Shown here one piece after another: positions 8,703 to 16,840 of a stretch of DNA of 64,000 bases. The stretch is taken from contig NZ_BBZK01000004.1 in assembly GCF_001748085.1 (NCBI RefSeq), forward strand, positions 434,001-498,000, read 5' to 3'. The stretch's first letter is position 1. Each line of letters starts with the position of its first letter. Made by a program: the position numbers and the translations under genes. The stretch comes from Streptomyces sp. TP-A0874 (GTDB lineage Bacteria; Actinomycetota; Actinomycetes; Streptomycetales; Streptomycetaceae). A model generated the notes under the pieces. It saw nothing but the letters and a program-made list of their open reading frames with translations. It ran no database searches and had not been told where the DNA came from.

Positions 8703-9593
8703 ATGTCGCAGCGCGCCCAGCCCGCCCACTCCGATCCGCAGCCTCCGACCGCCGGAGCCAGGTCCACCGGACAAGGGGGAGGGCTCGGCGGCGCCGGGAG
8801 GATCGGCCGGGGAAGCTCTGCCACCGGGAGCCAGGAGACGCCCGGAAGTCGCCGTGCGGCGGCCCAGCGGCTGAAGATGCGCCGGGAGTTGGCCTCGGCC
8901 GCGATGGAGCTGTTCGCCACCAAGGGGTACGAGGCGACGACCGTCGACGAGATCGCCGCGGCGGCCGGGGTGGCCCGCCGGACCTTCTTCCGCCACTTCC
9001 GCTCGAAGGAGGAGGCGATCTTCCCCGACCACGACGACACCCTGGTGCGGGCGGAGGCGGTGCTGGATGCCGCGCCTCCGCAGGAGAACCCGCTGGACAC
9101 CATCTGCCGCGGCATCAAAGAGGTCATGCGGATGTACGCGGACTACCCGGCGCTCTCCGTGGAGCGTTACCGGCTGACCCGGGAGGTGCCGACGCTGCGG
9201 GAACGCGAGATCGCCTCGGTGGCCCGCTACGAGCGGCTGTTCACCCGCTACCTGCTGGAGCAGTTCGACGAGGGGGCCGACGACCACGGGGGGTCGGACG
9301 ATCCGCTCCTCGCCGAGGTGGCCGCCTCGGCGGTGGTGACCGCGCACAACCACGTACTGCGGCGGTGGCTCCGGGCCGGCGGCGAGGGCGATGTCGAGGA
9401 GCAGTTGGACCACGCGTTCGCGATCGTGCGGGACGCCTTCGGCAGTGGGATCGCCGCCGGCCGGAGCGTGGGCCCCTCGGCGGGGGTGACCGCCTCCGAG
9501 GAGGGTGAGGTGCTGGTCACGGTGGCGCGCACCGACGCCCCGCTCGGCGAGGTCATGCGGGTCATCGAGCGGGCTCTGAGGCAGAAGGGCTGA
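8703..9593 (+). CDS. TetR-family transcriptional regulator
   Basis: A 296-residue regulator. Residues 1-55 are a low-complexity Gly/Ser/Arg lead. A TetR HTH follows at about 60-110 ('ELASAAMELFATKGYEATTV', then 'EIAAAAGVARRTFFRHF'), then an all-helical ligand-binding domain. Streptomycete homologues sit at the head of ethylmalonyl-CoA pathway clusters, and the next gene here is a CoA lyase of that pathway, so control of acyl-CoA metabolism is the likely role (inference). The ATG at 8703 has no Shine-Dalgarno sequence but a -10-like TAACGT seven bases upstream, suggesting a leaderless mRNA. Confidence 0.85.
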   Translation: MSQRAQPAHSDPQPPTAGARSTGQGGGLGGAGRIGRGSSATGSQETPGSRRAAAQRLKMRRELASAAMELFATKGYEATTVDEIAAAAGVARRTFFRHFRSKEEAIFPDHDDTLVRAEAVLDAAPPQENPLDTICRGIKEVMRMYADYPALSVERYRLTREVPTLREREIASVARYERLFTRYLLEQFDEGADDHGGSDDPLLAEVAASAVVTAHNHVLRRWLRAGGEGDVEEQLDHAFAIVRDAFGSGIAAGRSVGPSAGVTASEEGEVLVTVARTDAPLGEVMRVIERALRQKG

Positions 9594-9737
9594 GCGGCGG
9601 GCGCGCCCGGGACCTCCCGGCCGGTCCCGGGGCCGTGGACCGGGATGGGCTCGGCCGCACTCGGATCAGCGGCCGTATCGTCGACGGAACCTGTCCGCAG
9701 AGCGACTCGCCCCGCTCGGTCCCCCAGGAGTAGTCAT

Positions 9738-10715
9738 ATGACCGCCCCGCCCACCGCCGGCTCCGACCGGATCCGTCCCCGCCGCTCCTGCCTGGCGGTG
9801 CCCGGCAGCAACCCGCGTTTCCTGGAGAAGGCCCAGGGCCTGCCGGCCGACGAGGTCTTCCTGGATCTCGAGGACGCCTGCGCACCGCTGGCCAAGGAAG
9901 GGGCGCGGCACGCGATCGTGGACGCGCTCAACAACGGCGACTGGCGGGGCAGGACCCGGGTGGTGCGGGTCAACGACTGGACCACCGAGTGGACCTACCG
10001 GGACGTGATCACGGTGGTGGAGGGCGCCGGCCGGAACCTGGACTGCCTGATGCTGCCGAAGGTGCAGGACGCCACTCAGGTGCGGGCGCTGGACCTGCTC
10101 CTCACCCAGATCGAGAGGTCGGTGGGGCTCGAGGTCGGCCGGATCGGCATCGAGGCGCAGATCGAGAACGCCAGGGGGCTGGTGAACGTCGACGAGATCG
10201 CCGCCGCCTCGCCCCGGATGGAGACCATCGTCTTCGGCCCCGCCGACTTCATGGCTTCGCTCAACATGAAGACGCTCGTGGTCGGGGAGCAGCCGCCGGG
10301 CTACGGGGCGGACGCCTACCACTACGTCCTGATGCGGATCCTGATGGCCGCCCGCACCCACAACCTCCAGGCCATCGACGGGCCGTTCCTCAAGATCCGG
10401 GATGTGGAGGGCTTCCGTGCGGTCGCCGGCCGGTCCGCGGCCTTGGGTTTCGACGGCAAGTGGGTGCTTCACCCGGACCAGATCGAGGCGGCGAACGAGG
10501 TCTTCTCCCCCTCCCAGGAGGACTACGACCACGCCGAACTCGTCCTCGACGCCTACCGGTGGCACACCTCGGAGGAGGGCGGGAGGAGGGGGGCGGCGAT
10601 GCTCGGCGACGAGATGATCGACGAGGCCAGCCGGAAGATGGCGCTGGTGATCGCGGGCAAGGGCCGGGCCGCGGGGATGACGCGCAGCCGGGGGTTCGAG
10701 CCCCCGCGGGGCTGA
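9738..10715 (+). CDS. HpcH/HpaI-family CoA ester lyase (malyl/beta-methylmalyl-CoA lyase type)
   Basis: A 325-residue TIM-barrel lyase. It has the conserved start 'RRSCLAVPGSNPRFLEKA', the strand 'DEVFLDLEDACAP', 'CLMLPKV', the metal-binding Glu segment 'IEAQIENARGLVN' and the Asp in 'VFGPADFMASL'. Such enzymes cleave malyl-CoA or beta-methylmalyl-CoA into glyoxylate and acetyl- or propionyl-CoA, a late step of the ethylmalonyl-CoA pathway; others are citryl-CoA lyase-like. The start at 9738 has CAGGAG upstream. It follows the TetR gene by only 144 bp and is followed by an acyl-CoA dehydrogenase relic. The carboxylase/reductase and mutase genes expected as neighbours are absent. Confidence 0.88.
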   Translation: MTAPPTAGSDRIRPRRSCLAVPGSNPRFLEKAQGLPADEVFLDLEDACAPLAKEGARHAIVDALNNGDWRGRTRVVRVNDWTTEWTYRDVITVVEGAGRNLDCLMLPKVQDATQVRALDLLLTQIERSVGLEVGRIGIEAQIENARGLVNVDEIAAASPRMETIVFGPADFMASLNMKTLVVGEQPPGYGADAYHYVLMRILMAARTHNLQAIDGPFLKIRDVEGFRAVAGRSAALGFDGKWVLHPDQIEAANEVFSPSQEDYDHAELVLDAYRWHTSEEGGRRGAAMLGDEMIDEASRKMALVIAGKGRAAGMTRSRGFEPPRG

Positions 10716-10738
10716 GCCCGCGCTGCGGAGCGGACGGA

Positions 10739-10769
10739 CCGCCGCCCCGGGACTCCTACCGGGCGGCGG
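10739..10769 (+). terminator. Possible terminator hairpin after the CoA lyase gene
   Basis: CCGCCGCCC (10739-10747) pairs perfectly with GGGCGGCGG (10761-10769) across a 13-base loop, 24 bp after the lyase stop. There is no U-tract. It partly overlaps the start of the acyl-CoA dehydrogenase relic. Confidence 0.4.
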
Positions 10770-11038
10770 CCACCCGTGCGATGATGGAGGCCGGCCCGCT
10801 ACAAGGGTTCCGGTGAGCGGAACGGCCTCGGGGCAGGGATGGCGAAGTACCTCGCCGCCGAGTACTGCCAGGAGGCCGTGGAGGACCGCTCCGGATCCAC
10901 GGCGGCTACGGCCTCCGCGCGGAGCGGAGACCGAGCGGCTCCCCGCGAGGCGCCGGTGCCGTTCGGTGAAGGTACCGCCGAAATCCAGAAAAGGATCATT
11001 GGTCGTCGGCACTCCAGGAGTACCGATCCCAAGGGTGA
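10754..11038 (+). pseudogene. Relic of an acyl-CoA dehydrogenase (C-terminal end only)
   Basis: Reading across frames recovers the conserved end of an acyl-CoA dehydrogenase. The pieces in order are 'YRAAATRAMMEAG' (frame of 10754), 'YKGSGERNGLGAGMAKYLAA' then 'EYCQEAVED' (frame of 10800), 'RIHGGYGLR' (another frame), 'REAPVPFGEGTAEIQKRIIG' (frame of 10800) and 'LQEYRSQG' with TGA at 11036-11038. The family signature RIHGGYG and the GEGTAEIQK flavin-site segment are unmistakable, but at least three frame changes separate them and the N-terminal 300 residues are gone. It lies where streptomycetes carry an intact acyl-CoA dehydrogenase between the CoA lyase and psd. The remaining 171 bp to psd hold only a possible promoter. 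Confidence 0.8.
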
Positions 11039-11118
11039 TTGCCCCTGTTTGCGGCGATACCGCCTCCGACGGGCCAACCCTCGGGCGTCGTTCTCAGGAC
11101 ACCGACTCGGCTCCAGGA

Positions 11119-11149
11119 TTGCCCAGTTGCCACCCGCAACCGATAGCAT
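11119..11149 (+). promoter_or_regulatory. Possible psd-pssA promoter
   Basis: TTGCCC (11119-11124) and TAGCAT (11144-11149) are separated by 19 bp, 60 bp before the psd start. The spacing is one to two bases longer than ideal. Confidence 0.3.
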
Positions 11150-11209
11150 CCCGGGAAAGCCGCCGTCCCCCATCGCTACGCGCGGCAACATCCGCTACGA
11201 AGGTCATCC

Positions 11210-11857
11210 ATGCCCCACAGCCAAAACTCTGCACCACGCGGCCGAATCCGTATCGCGCGCGGAGCGTCGCCGTGGCTTCTGCCGACCGTCGCCACCGCTG
11301 CCGTCAGTCTCGTCCGCGCACGGCGCTCCAGCCGCTGGGCCGCCGCCGCGGTACCCGCCACCGCGCTGGCGGCGGGCATGCTGTGGTTCTTCCGGGACCC
11401 GGAGCGCGAGATCGCCCAGGGCCGGGTCATCTCCCCGGCCGACGGTGTGGTGCAGAGCATCATGCCGTGGCCGGACGGACGCACCCGTGTCGCGATCTTC
11501 ATGAGCCCGCTGAACGTCCACGTCAACCGCGCTCCGCTGGCCGGCACGGTGACGTCCGTGGAGCACGTTCCCGGTGGTTTCGTCCCGGCGTTCAACAAGG
11601 AGAGCGAAGACAACGAGCGGGTCGTCTGGCACTTCGACACCGAGTTCGGTGACATCGAGATGGTCCAGATCGCCGGTGCCGTCGCCCGACGCATCGTGCC
11701 GTACGTGCCGCAGGGCACCAAGGTGGAGCAGGGCGAGCGCGTCGGCCTGATCCGCTTCGGCTCCCGCGTCGATCTGTACCTCCCGAAGGGCGTCGAGCCG
11801 GGTGTGGATGTCGGCCAGGCCACGACCGCGGGGGTGACACGCCTTGACCGTGATTGA
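11210..11857 (+). CDS. psd: Phosphatidylserine decarboxylase
   Basis: A 215-residue proenzyme of the short actinobacterial/archaeal class, converting phosphatidylserine to phosphatidylethanolamine at the membrane. A hydrophobic segment at about 45-63 ('AAAAVPATALAAGMLWFFRD') anchors it. 'ISPADGVV', 'MSPLNVHVNRAP' and the C-terminal 'IRFGSRVDLYLP' are diagnostic. Ser185 in FGSR is where self-cleavage creates the pyruvoyl group. It overlaps pssA by 14 bp, so the two enzymes of the pathway are translated together. Confidence 0.93.
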   Translation: MPHSQNSAPRGRIRIARGASPWLLPTVATAAVSLVRARRSSRWAAAAVPATALAAGMLWFFRDPEREIAQGRVISPADGVVQSIMPWPDGRTRVAIFMSPLNVHVNRAPLAGTVTSVEHVPGGFVPAFNKESEDNERVVWHFDTEFGDIEMVQIAGAVARRIVPYVPQGTKVEQGERVGLIRFGSRVDLYLPKGVEPGVDVGQATTAGVTRLDRD

Positions 11858-12719
11858 TCCCGAGCCTCAGGCCGCCTGGGTCGGCGACGTGGACGTCGAT
11901 GCCGACCGTGCCGCGGACGGGGCCGAGGACGACGACATGCCGCTGTCGACTCGGCTGTCGATAGCGGACACCCTGACGCTGGGTAACGCCACCTGCGGCT
12001 TCATGGCCGTGTACTTCACCACCACGGGGGTCCTGATCCCCCACCTCACGGGCAGCGAGGACGGCGGTATGGCCCGGCACAGCGCCGCCACCGCCGTGAT
12101 CCTGATGCTGCTCGCCTCGGTCTTCGACCTCTTCGACGGGCTGGTCGCGCGGAAGCTGCGCAGCTCGGCGATGGGGGCCGAGCTGGACAACCTCTCCGAC
12201 CTGATCAGCTTCGGACTCGCTCCGGCCTACTTCGTCGTGGTGTGGGGCATGGTCGCCGACGACGCGCACCAGCGGGTCTCCGTGGTGGCGGCGGTCGTGG
12301 TGCTGCTGGCCGTGGTACTGCGGTTGGCCAGGTTCTCCTGCGTGACGCTCAGGGACGGCATCTTCCAGGGGATGCCGAGCCCGTTCGGCGCGCTGACGGT
12401 CATCTCGATCGTCCTGCTCGAACTCCCGTTCTTCCCCACCCTGCTGGCGATCGTCGGGGTGGCCTGGCTGATGGTGAGCCGGGTGGAGTACCCGAAGCCG
12501 CGCGGAGTGCTCGCGGTGGCCATGCTCGGCTGGATCGTGCTCAGCATGGGCCTGCTGGCGGCCTGGGCCTTCGACGCGCCGGGCGGGCAGCTGCTGCTGC
12601 AGACCGGCTGCGCGCTGCAGGTGGTGCTGGGAGCGGTGATCCCGCTGTTCGCCACGGCTCGGCGGGTGAACACTTTCCGGGACAACCGCCGGGAGTCCCG
12701 GGCGGCCCAGCTGCCGTAG
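11844..12719 (+). CDS. pssA: CDP-diacylglycerol--serine O-phosphatidyltransferase
   Basis: A 291-residue integral membrane enzyme making phosphatidylserine, the substrate of the Psd encoded just upstream. The CDP-alcohol phosphotransferase motif starts at 'DGLVARKLRSSAMGAELDNL' and continues SD. The DG, AR, G, D and D positions are all present, but I count seven residues between AR and G where the usual pattern has eight. Six or so hydrophobic segments follow. The start is TTG 11844 after GGGGGTG, or GTG 11850; both lie inside psd. A strong bidirectional terminator follows the stop. Confidence 0.9.
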   Translation: MTVIDPEPQAAWVGDVDVDADRAADGAEDDDMPLSTRLSIADTLTLGNATCGFMAVYFTTTGVLIPHLTGSEDGGMARHSAATAVILMLLASVFDLFDGLVARKLRSSAMGAELDNLSDLISFGLAPAYFVVVWGMVADDAHQRVSVVAAVVVLLAVVLRLARFSCVTLRDGIFQGMPSPFGALTVISIVLLELPFFPTLLAIVGVAWLMVSRVEYPKPRGVLAVAMLGWIVLSMGLLAAWAFDAPGGQLLLQTGCALQVVLGAVIPLFATARRVNTFRDNRRESRAAQLP

Positions 12720-12731
12720 GACTTGCGGCGA

Positions 12732-12776
12732 ACGACGAGAAGGGGCGGGGCCCGGGCCCCCGCCCCTTCTCGTCGT
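12732..12776. terminator. Strong bidirectional terminator
   Basis: A perfect 19-bp stem (12732-12750 with 12758-12776) closes over the 7-base loop CCCGGGC. It lies 12 bp after pssA and 23 bp from the end of the convergent glycerate kinase gene. Confidence 0.85.
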
Positions 12777-12799
12777 CGCGTTCCCGTCGGTCGCGGCGC

Positions 12800-13957
12800 T
12801 CAGCCCCGGAGCCGCTCCCGGGCGATCCGCTCCCCGGTGCTCTCCAGCAGGGCGCCGGCCCGCTCCATACAGGTGCTCGGGTCCGGTTCCAGCTCGGTCA
12901 GGGCGTAGGCGTGCTGGATGCCGGCGGCCCGCAGCGCCTTGGCGGAGAGTTCCAGGCGACCGCAGACGGCGACGACGGGAACGCCGCCGGCCCGGGCGGC
13001 CGCGGCCACTCCGGCCGGGGCCTTGCCATGCAGCGTCTGTTCGTCGAGCGCCCCCTCGCCGGTGATCACCAGATCCGCCCGGGCCAGCGCGGAATCGAAG
13101 CCCAGCGCTTCGAGCAGCACCGCGATACCGGGCCGGAAGAGCGCGCCGAGGCCGAGCAGCGCCCCGTACCCGATCCCGCCGGCCGCTCCGGCGCCGGGAG
13201 CCAGCGCCTGCTCGGCCGCCCCGGCCCCGACCGCGTCCTCCAGCACCCTCGCGTAGTGGGCGAGCGCGGCGTCCAGCATCGCGATGTCTTCCTCGGTGGC
13301 CCCCTTCTGCGGACCGTAGACGGCCGCGGCGCCCTTCGGACCGGTCAGCGGGTTGTCGACGTCGCTGGCGAGGACGATCTCCGTCTCGGCCAGCCGGGGA
13401 TCGAGGGTGGACAGATCCGCCGAGACCAGTTCGCGCAGCGGTCCGCCGCCGTGCGGCACGGGATCCCCGTCGGCGTCCAGGAGCTGCGCGCCGAGCGCGG
13501 CCAGCATCCCCGCACCGCCGTCGGTGGTGGCGCTGCCGCCGACCCCGAGGACGATGTCGCGAGCACCGGCGTCGAGCACCGCCCGCAGCAGTTCGCCGAC
13601 GCCGTAGGAGGTGGCGGTGAGCGGGGCGAGGACGCCCGGCGGGAGTCTGCGCAGCCCGGCGGCCTCGGCCATCTCCACCACGGCTCTCCGCTCGCGCAGC
13701 GCGTACGCCGCGACGACCGGGGCACCCAGCGGGCCGGTCACCTCGACCTCCCGCCGCTCGAAGCCCGCGGCCACCGCCGCGTCCACCGTCCCGTCGCCGC
13801 CGTCGGCCACCGGCAGCGACTCCACCCGCAGACCGGGGGCCACCCGGAGCAGTCCGATGGTGATGTGCTCGGCGACCTGGACGGCCGTCAGAGATCTCTT
13901 GAACTTGTCCGCGGCGATCAGCACGTGTGCCGTCTCGGATACCGCTGCGTCCGCCAC
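12800..13957 (-). CDS. Glycerate kinase
   Basis: A 385-residue cytoplasmic kinase of the GarK/GlxK family that phosphorylates glycerate, feeding it into glycolysis. Conserved segments are 'IAADKFKRSLTAVQVAEHI', 'PVADGGDGTVDA', 'VLGVGGSATTDGGAGMLAAL' and 'DLVITGEGALDEQTLHGKAP'. Length matches the family. It starts at GTG 13957 with AAGGGG seven bases upstream. It stands alone on its strand, convergent with pssA and divergent from the Nudix gene. No glyoxylate or allantoin genes lie nearby. Confidence 0.92.
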   Translation of the reverse strand: MADAAVSETAHVLIAADKFKRSLTAVQVAEHITIGLLRVAPGLRVESLPVADGGDGTVDAAVAAGFERREVEVTGPLGAPVVAAYALRERRAVVEMAEAAGLRRLPPGVLAPLTATSYGVGELLRAVLDAGARDIVLGVGGSATTDGGAGMLAALGAQLLDADGDPVPHGGGPLRELVSADLSTLDPRLAETEIVLASDVDNPLTGPKGAAAVYGPQKGATEEDIAMLDAALAHYARVLEDAVGAGAAEQALAPGAGAAGGIGYGALLGLGALFRPGIAVLLEALGFDSALARADLVITGEGALDEQTLHGKAPAGVAAAARAGGVPVVAVCGRLELSAKALRAAGIQHAYALTELEPDPSTCMERAGALLESTGERIARERLRG

Positions 13958-14046
13958 CTTGCTACCCCTTGCTGTCGAACAGGCAGTCGCGCCGCCCGCG
14001 ACACTATCCGTCCGGGCCCCCGGCTGCCCATGGGGGGAGGTGCCCC

Positions 14047-14073
14047 CGTCCCCGCGGATGCGGGGAGGGGACG
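14047..14073. repeat. GC-rich hairpin repeat (solitary)
   Basis: TCCCCGC-GGAT-GCGGGGA (14049-14066) is a perfect 7-bp hairpin. An alternative pairing, CGTCCCC with GGGGACG (14047-14053 with 14067-14073), overlaps it. The surrounding stretch is the kind of short interspersed G/C hairpin common in streptomycete intergenic regions. It resembles one CRISPR repeat but has no second unit. Confidence 0.4.
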
Positions 14074-14122
14074 GCCGCCGGCGTTAGTGGACATAACGGG
14101 CGGGAGGTTGCCATTGGCGCAC

Positions 14123-14128
14123 TATGCT
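14123..14128 (+). promoter_or_regulatory. -10 element for a leaderless Nudix transcript
   Basis: TATGCT lies seven bases before GTG 14136, placing the transcription start on the initiation codon. No ribosome binding site is present at the correct distance. Confidence 0.4.
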
Positions 14129-14135
14129 GACCGCT

Positions 14136-14729
14136 GTGACCTCTGACTACGCCGCGTATATCGCGAGCCTGCCCAAGGTCCTGGCCGCAGCCATGACCGT
14201 CCTGCGCGACGACCGGGGCAGCGTCCTCCTGGTGAAGCCGGACTACGGCGACGACGACTGCTGGCTCCTCCCGGGCGGCACCGTCGAGTCCGACCAGGAG
14301 GAGACCCCGCGGCAGGCCGCCCGCCGCGAGACCGCCGAGGAGATCGGCCTGACCGTCGACATCGGCGCGCTGCTCGCCGTCGACTGGGTGACCGGCCGGC
14401 AGCGACCGCCGATGATCAGCTTCGTCTATGACGGCGGAGTCCTCACCGCGCCCCGGCTGTCGGGGATCCGGCTCCAGCCGGACGAGCTGACCGACTGGCG
14501 GCTGGTCCCGCCGGAGGAACTGGACGACTACCTCCCGCCCCACATGGCGAGGAGCGTCCGGGCGGCGCTCGCCGTCCAGCGCTCCGCTGCCGGGCCGGCC
14601 GAGCTGGAGGACGGTTTCGCGGCGGCGAAGGGCGAGCCTCCCCGGCCGCCGAACGGCGGGCTGGTCGGCCCCCGCTCGGAAGCGGGAGTGGCCACCGCCC
14701 ACGGCACCGGGCCGGTCTCACCGGGCTGA
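14136..14729 (+). CDS. Nudix hydrolase
   Basis: A 197-residue hydrolase of nucleoside-diphosphate derivatives. The Nudix box runs from 'GGTVESDQEETPRQAARRET' to 'AEEIGL' at about 47-72. The REtaEEIGL core is intact, and the Gly-to-first-Glu spacing appears two residues longer than the textbook box. The last 45 residues are a Pro/Gly/Ala-rich tail with no visible fold. The substrate is unknown. I prefer GTG 14136 because TATGCT sits at leaderless spacing before it; ATG 14124 is the alternative. A compact hairpin separates it from the convergent ogt. Confidence 0.85.
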   Translation: MTSDYAAYIASLPKVLAAAMTVLRDDRGSVLLVKPDYGDDDCWLLPGGTVESDQEETPRQAARRETAEEIGLTVDIGALLAVDWVTGRQRPPMISFVYDGGVLTAPRLSGIRLQPDELTDWRLVPPEELDDYLPPHMARSVRAALAVQRSAAGPAELEDGFAAAKGEPPRPPNGGLVGPRSEAGVATAHGTGPVSPG

Positions 14730-14742
14730 GGGCTGCTGCGGG

Positions 14743-14759
14743 ACGGCGCTCAGCGCCGT
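14743..14759. terminator. Short hairpin between Nudix gene and ogt
   Basis: ACGGCGCT and AGCGCCGT pair perfectly around one base. The hairpin includes the ogt stop codon (14750-14752) and lies 14 bp after the Nudix stop. Confidence 0.5.
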
Positions 14760-15253
14760 GGAGCACCCACCGGGGACAGGACACCGCTGCTCTCGAGGGC
14801 GAGCAGCCGCCGCTTGCGGTCGAGTCCGCCGCCGTACCCTGTCAGCGCCCCACCGGAGCCCACCACCCGGTGGCAGGGGACGATGATGCCGATCGGGTTC
14901 CTACCGTTGGCGAGCCCGACGGCGCGCGCGGCGGTGGGCCGGCCCAGCCGGGCGGCCAGTTCTCCGTAGGAGACCGTCTCCCCGTACGGGATCTCCCGCA
15001 GCGCCGACCAGACGCGCTGCTGGAAAGGGGTTCCGGACAGCCGCAGCGGCAGGTCGAAGGAGGTCAGCTCTCCGTCGAAGTAGGCGTCCAGCTGCCGGAC
15101 GGTCTCCGTGAAGGCGCCCCCGTCGGCCGCTCCGAAGCTCTCCTCAGCGGGCCGGTGGCGTTGCCCGGTCATGTAGAGACCGCACAGGACGCCTTCGGAG
15201 GCGACCAGGGTCAGTGGCCCCAGCGGGCTGTCGACGCGGGTGTGGGTGCGCAT
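14750..15253 (-). CDS. ogt: Methylated-DNA--protein-cysteine methyltransferase
   Basis: A 167-residue suicide repair protein that takes the alkyl group from O6-alkylguanine onto its own Cys. The active site 'GIIVPCHRVVG' places the acceptor at C127, and 'TPFQQRVWSALREIPYGETV' and 'ANGRNPIG' are the usual DNA-binding elements. The start is ATG 15253 with GGAG upstream; longer readings are not supported. It follows the Ada-AlkA fusion by 14 bp on the same strand, so the two form an alkylation-repair operon like the mycobacterial alkA-ogt pair. Confidence 0.93.
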   Translation of the reverse strand: MRTHTRVDSPLGPLTLVASEGVLCGLYMTGQRHRPAEESFGAADGGAFTETVRQLDAYFDGELTSFDLPLRLSGTPFQQRVWSALREIPYGETVSYGELAARLGRPTAARAVGLANGRNPIGIIVPCHRVVGSGGALTGYGGGLDRKRRLLALESSGVLSPVGAPRR

Positions 15254-15267
15254 GGTGTACTCCGGCT

Positions 15268-16740
15268 TCAGTGGACGGGCAGATGGTTGATGGGGTGGTC
15301 GTCGACCGCCCACAGGTACTGGACGGCGTAGGACCGCCAGGGTCGCCAGGGCGCCGCTCGGGTGGTGAGGGCGGCGGGGGTGGCGGGCAGACCGGTCTCC
15401 CGGGCCGCCCGGCGCAGGCCGAGGTCGGTCGGGAGGAAGGCGTCGGGGTCGCCGAGTCCGCGCATGGCGATGCTCTCGACGGTCCAGGGACCGATGCCGG
15501 GGACGGCGGCGAGTCGCCGGCGAGCCAGTTCCCAGTCGCTGCCGGTCTCCAGGCGCACCTCCCCGGACTCCAGGGCGTGGACGAGGGTACGGAGCGTGGA
15601 GCGGCGGGTGCGGGGCAGCGCCAACCGCGCCGGGTCCAGGTCGTTGAGCGCGGCCGGGGTGGGGAAGAGACGGCTCAGGCCGCCGTCGGGATCCTCGACC
15701 GGCTCCCCGTGCGCGAGCACCAGCCGTCCGGCGTGGGTGCGGGCGGCGGCGACGGACACCTGCTGGCCGAGGACGGCCCGGACGGCGAACTCGGCCGGGT
15801 CGACGGTGCGCGGTACCCGGCGCCCCGGTCCCCGTGCGACGAGCGGCGCGAGCACCGGGTCCTCCCGGAGTAGCCCGTCCACCGCCACCGGGTCGGCGTC
15901 GAGGTCCAGCAGCCGGCGGCAGCGGCTGATCGCGATGGTCAGGTCCCGCAGGTCGGTGAGGCGGAGCCGGCAGTCGACGTGGTCCCGCAGGGGGCGGAGG
16001 GCGACGACGCCCGGTCCGTGCGGTAGCCGCAGGGTGCGCCGGTAGGCACCGTCCCGCCACTCCTCCACACCGGGCACCGCGGTGGCGGCGAGGTGTCCGA
16101 AGAGGTTGGAGGGGTTGAGGGGTTCGCGGTGGGGCAGCCGCAGCGCCAGCAGACCGGGCGGGGTGCCGCCCGGTCCACGGGAAGTCTTGGCCCGCAGTTC
16201 GGTCGGGGCGCTGCCGAAGACCTCACGCACCGTTCCGTTGAAGGTGCGGATGCTGGCGAAGCCGGCTGCGAAGGCGATCTCCGCCATCGGCAGTGCGCTG
16301 GTCTCGATCAGCAGGCGGGCGGTCTGGGCCCGCTGGGCGCGGGCGAGGGCGAGCGGACCGGCTCCGAGTTCTGCGACGAGCTGCCGTTCGATCTGCCGGG
16401 CGCTGTAGCCGAGCCGCGCGGCGAGCCCCGGGACCCCCTCGCGGTCGACGACACCGTCGGCGATCAGCCGCATGGCGCGGGCGACGAGATCCGCCCGCTC
16501 GTTCCACTGCGGGGAGCCGGGGCTGGCGTCGGGACGGCACCGCTTGCAGGCCCGGAAACCGGCCTGCTGGGCGGCGGCGGCACTGGGGTAGAACCGCATG
16601 TTCTCCGCCTTCGGCGACATCGCCGGGCAGCTGGGACGGCAGTAGATCCCGGTGGTGAGAACACCGGTGAAGAACCAGCCGTCGAAACGCGCGTCCTTCG
16701 ACCGGACGGCCCGCACACATCGCTCGGTTTCCCTGTGCAT
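15268..16740 (-). CDS. Ada-AlkA fusion: alkylation-response regulator and 3-methyladenine DNA glycosylase
   Basis: A 490-residue three-part protein. Residues 1-75 are the Ada zinc domain with C34, C38, C65 and C68 ('GIYCRPSCP', 'ACKRCRP'); C38 corresponds to the Cys that accepts a methyl group from phosphotriesters. Residues about 85-190 are an AraC-type DNA-binding domain. From about 200 on is AlkA: a TBP-like part, then the helix-hairpin-helix 'VPGIGPWTVESIAMRGLGDP' and the catalytic Asp in 'LPTDLGLR'. It excises alkylated bases and probably activates its own operon with ogt when methylated, as known for Ada and mycobacterial AdaA/AlkA. The start is ATG 16740, where the Ada domain begins. 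Confidence 0.9.
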   Translation of the reverse strand: MHRETERCVRAVRSKDARFDGWFFTGVLTTGIYCRPSCPAMSPKAENMRFYPSAAAAQQAGFRACKRCRPDASPGSPQWNERADLVARAMRLIADGVVDREGVPGLAARLGYSARQIERQLVAELGAGPLALARAQRAQTARLLIETSALPMAEIAFAAGFASIRTFNGTVREVFGSAPTELRAKTSRGPGGTPPGLLALRLPHREPLNPSNLFGHLAATAVPGVEEWRDGAYRRTLRLPHGPGVVALRPLRDHVDCRLRLTDLRDLTIAISRCRRLLDLDADPVAVDGLLREDPVLAPLVARGPGRRVPRTVDPAEFAVRAVLGQQVSVAAARTHAGRLVLAHGEPVEDPDGGLSRLFPTPAALNDLDPARLALPRTRRSTLRTLVHALESGEVRLETGSDWELARRRLAAVPGIGPWTVESIAMRGLGDPDAFLPTDLGLRRAARETGLPATPAALTTRAAPWRPWRSYAVQYLWAVDDHPINHLPVH

Positions 16741-16840
16741 GTCTCCAGCATCAGGCACCGGGCGACCGGTCGGCTGGCAGGAATCCGACATGGGCGTCCC
16801 GGCGCGGAAGGCGTCCCGTACCTCCGCCGGCGGCCCCGGG

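Noticed and set aside
14047..14073. Hairpin resembling a streptomycete CRISPR repeat
   Set aside because: Only one unit is present, with no regularly spaced copies or cas genes; it is better described as a solitary G/C hairpin repeat.
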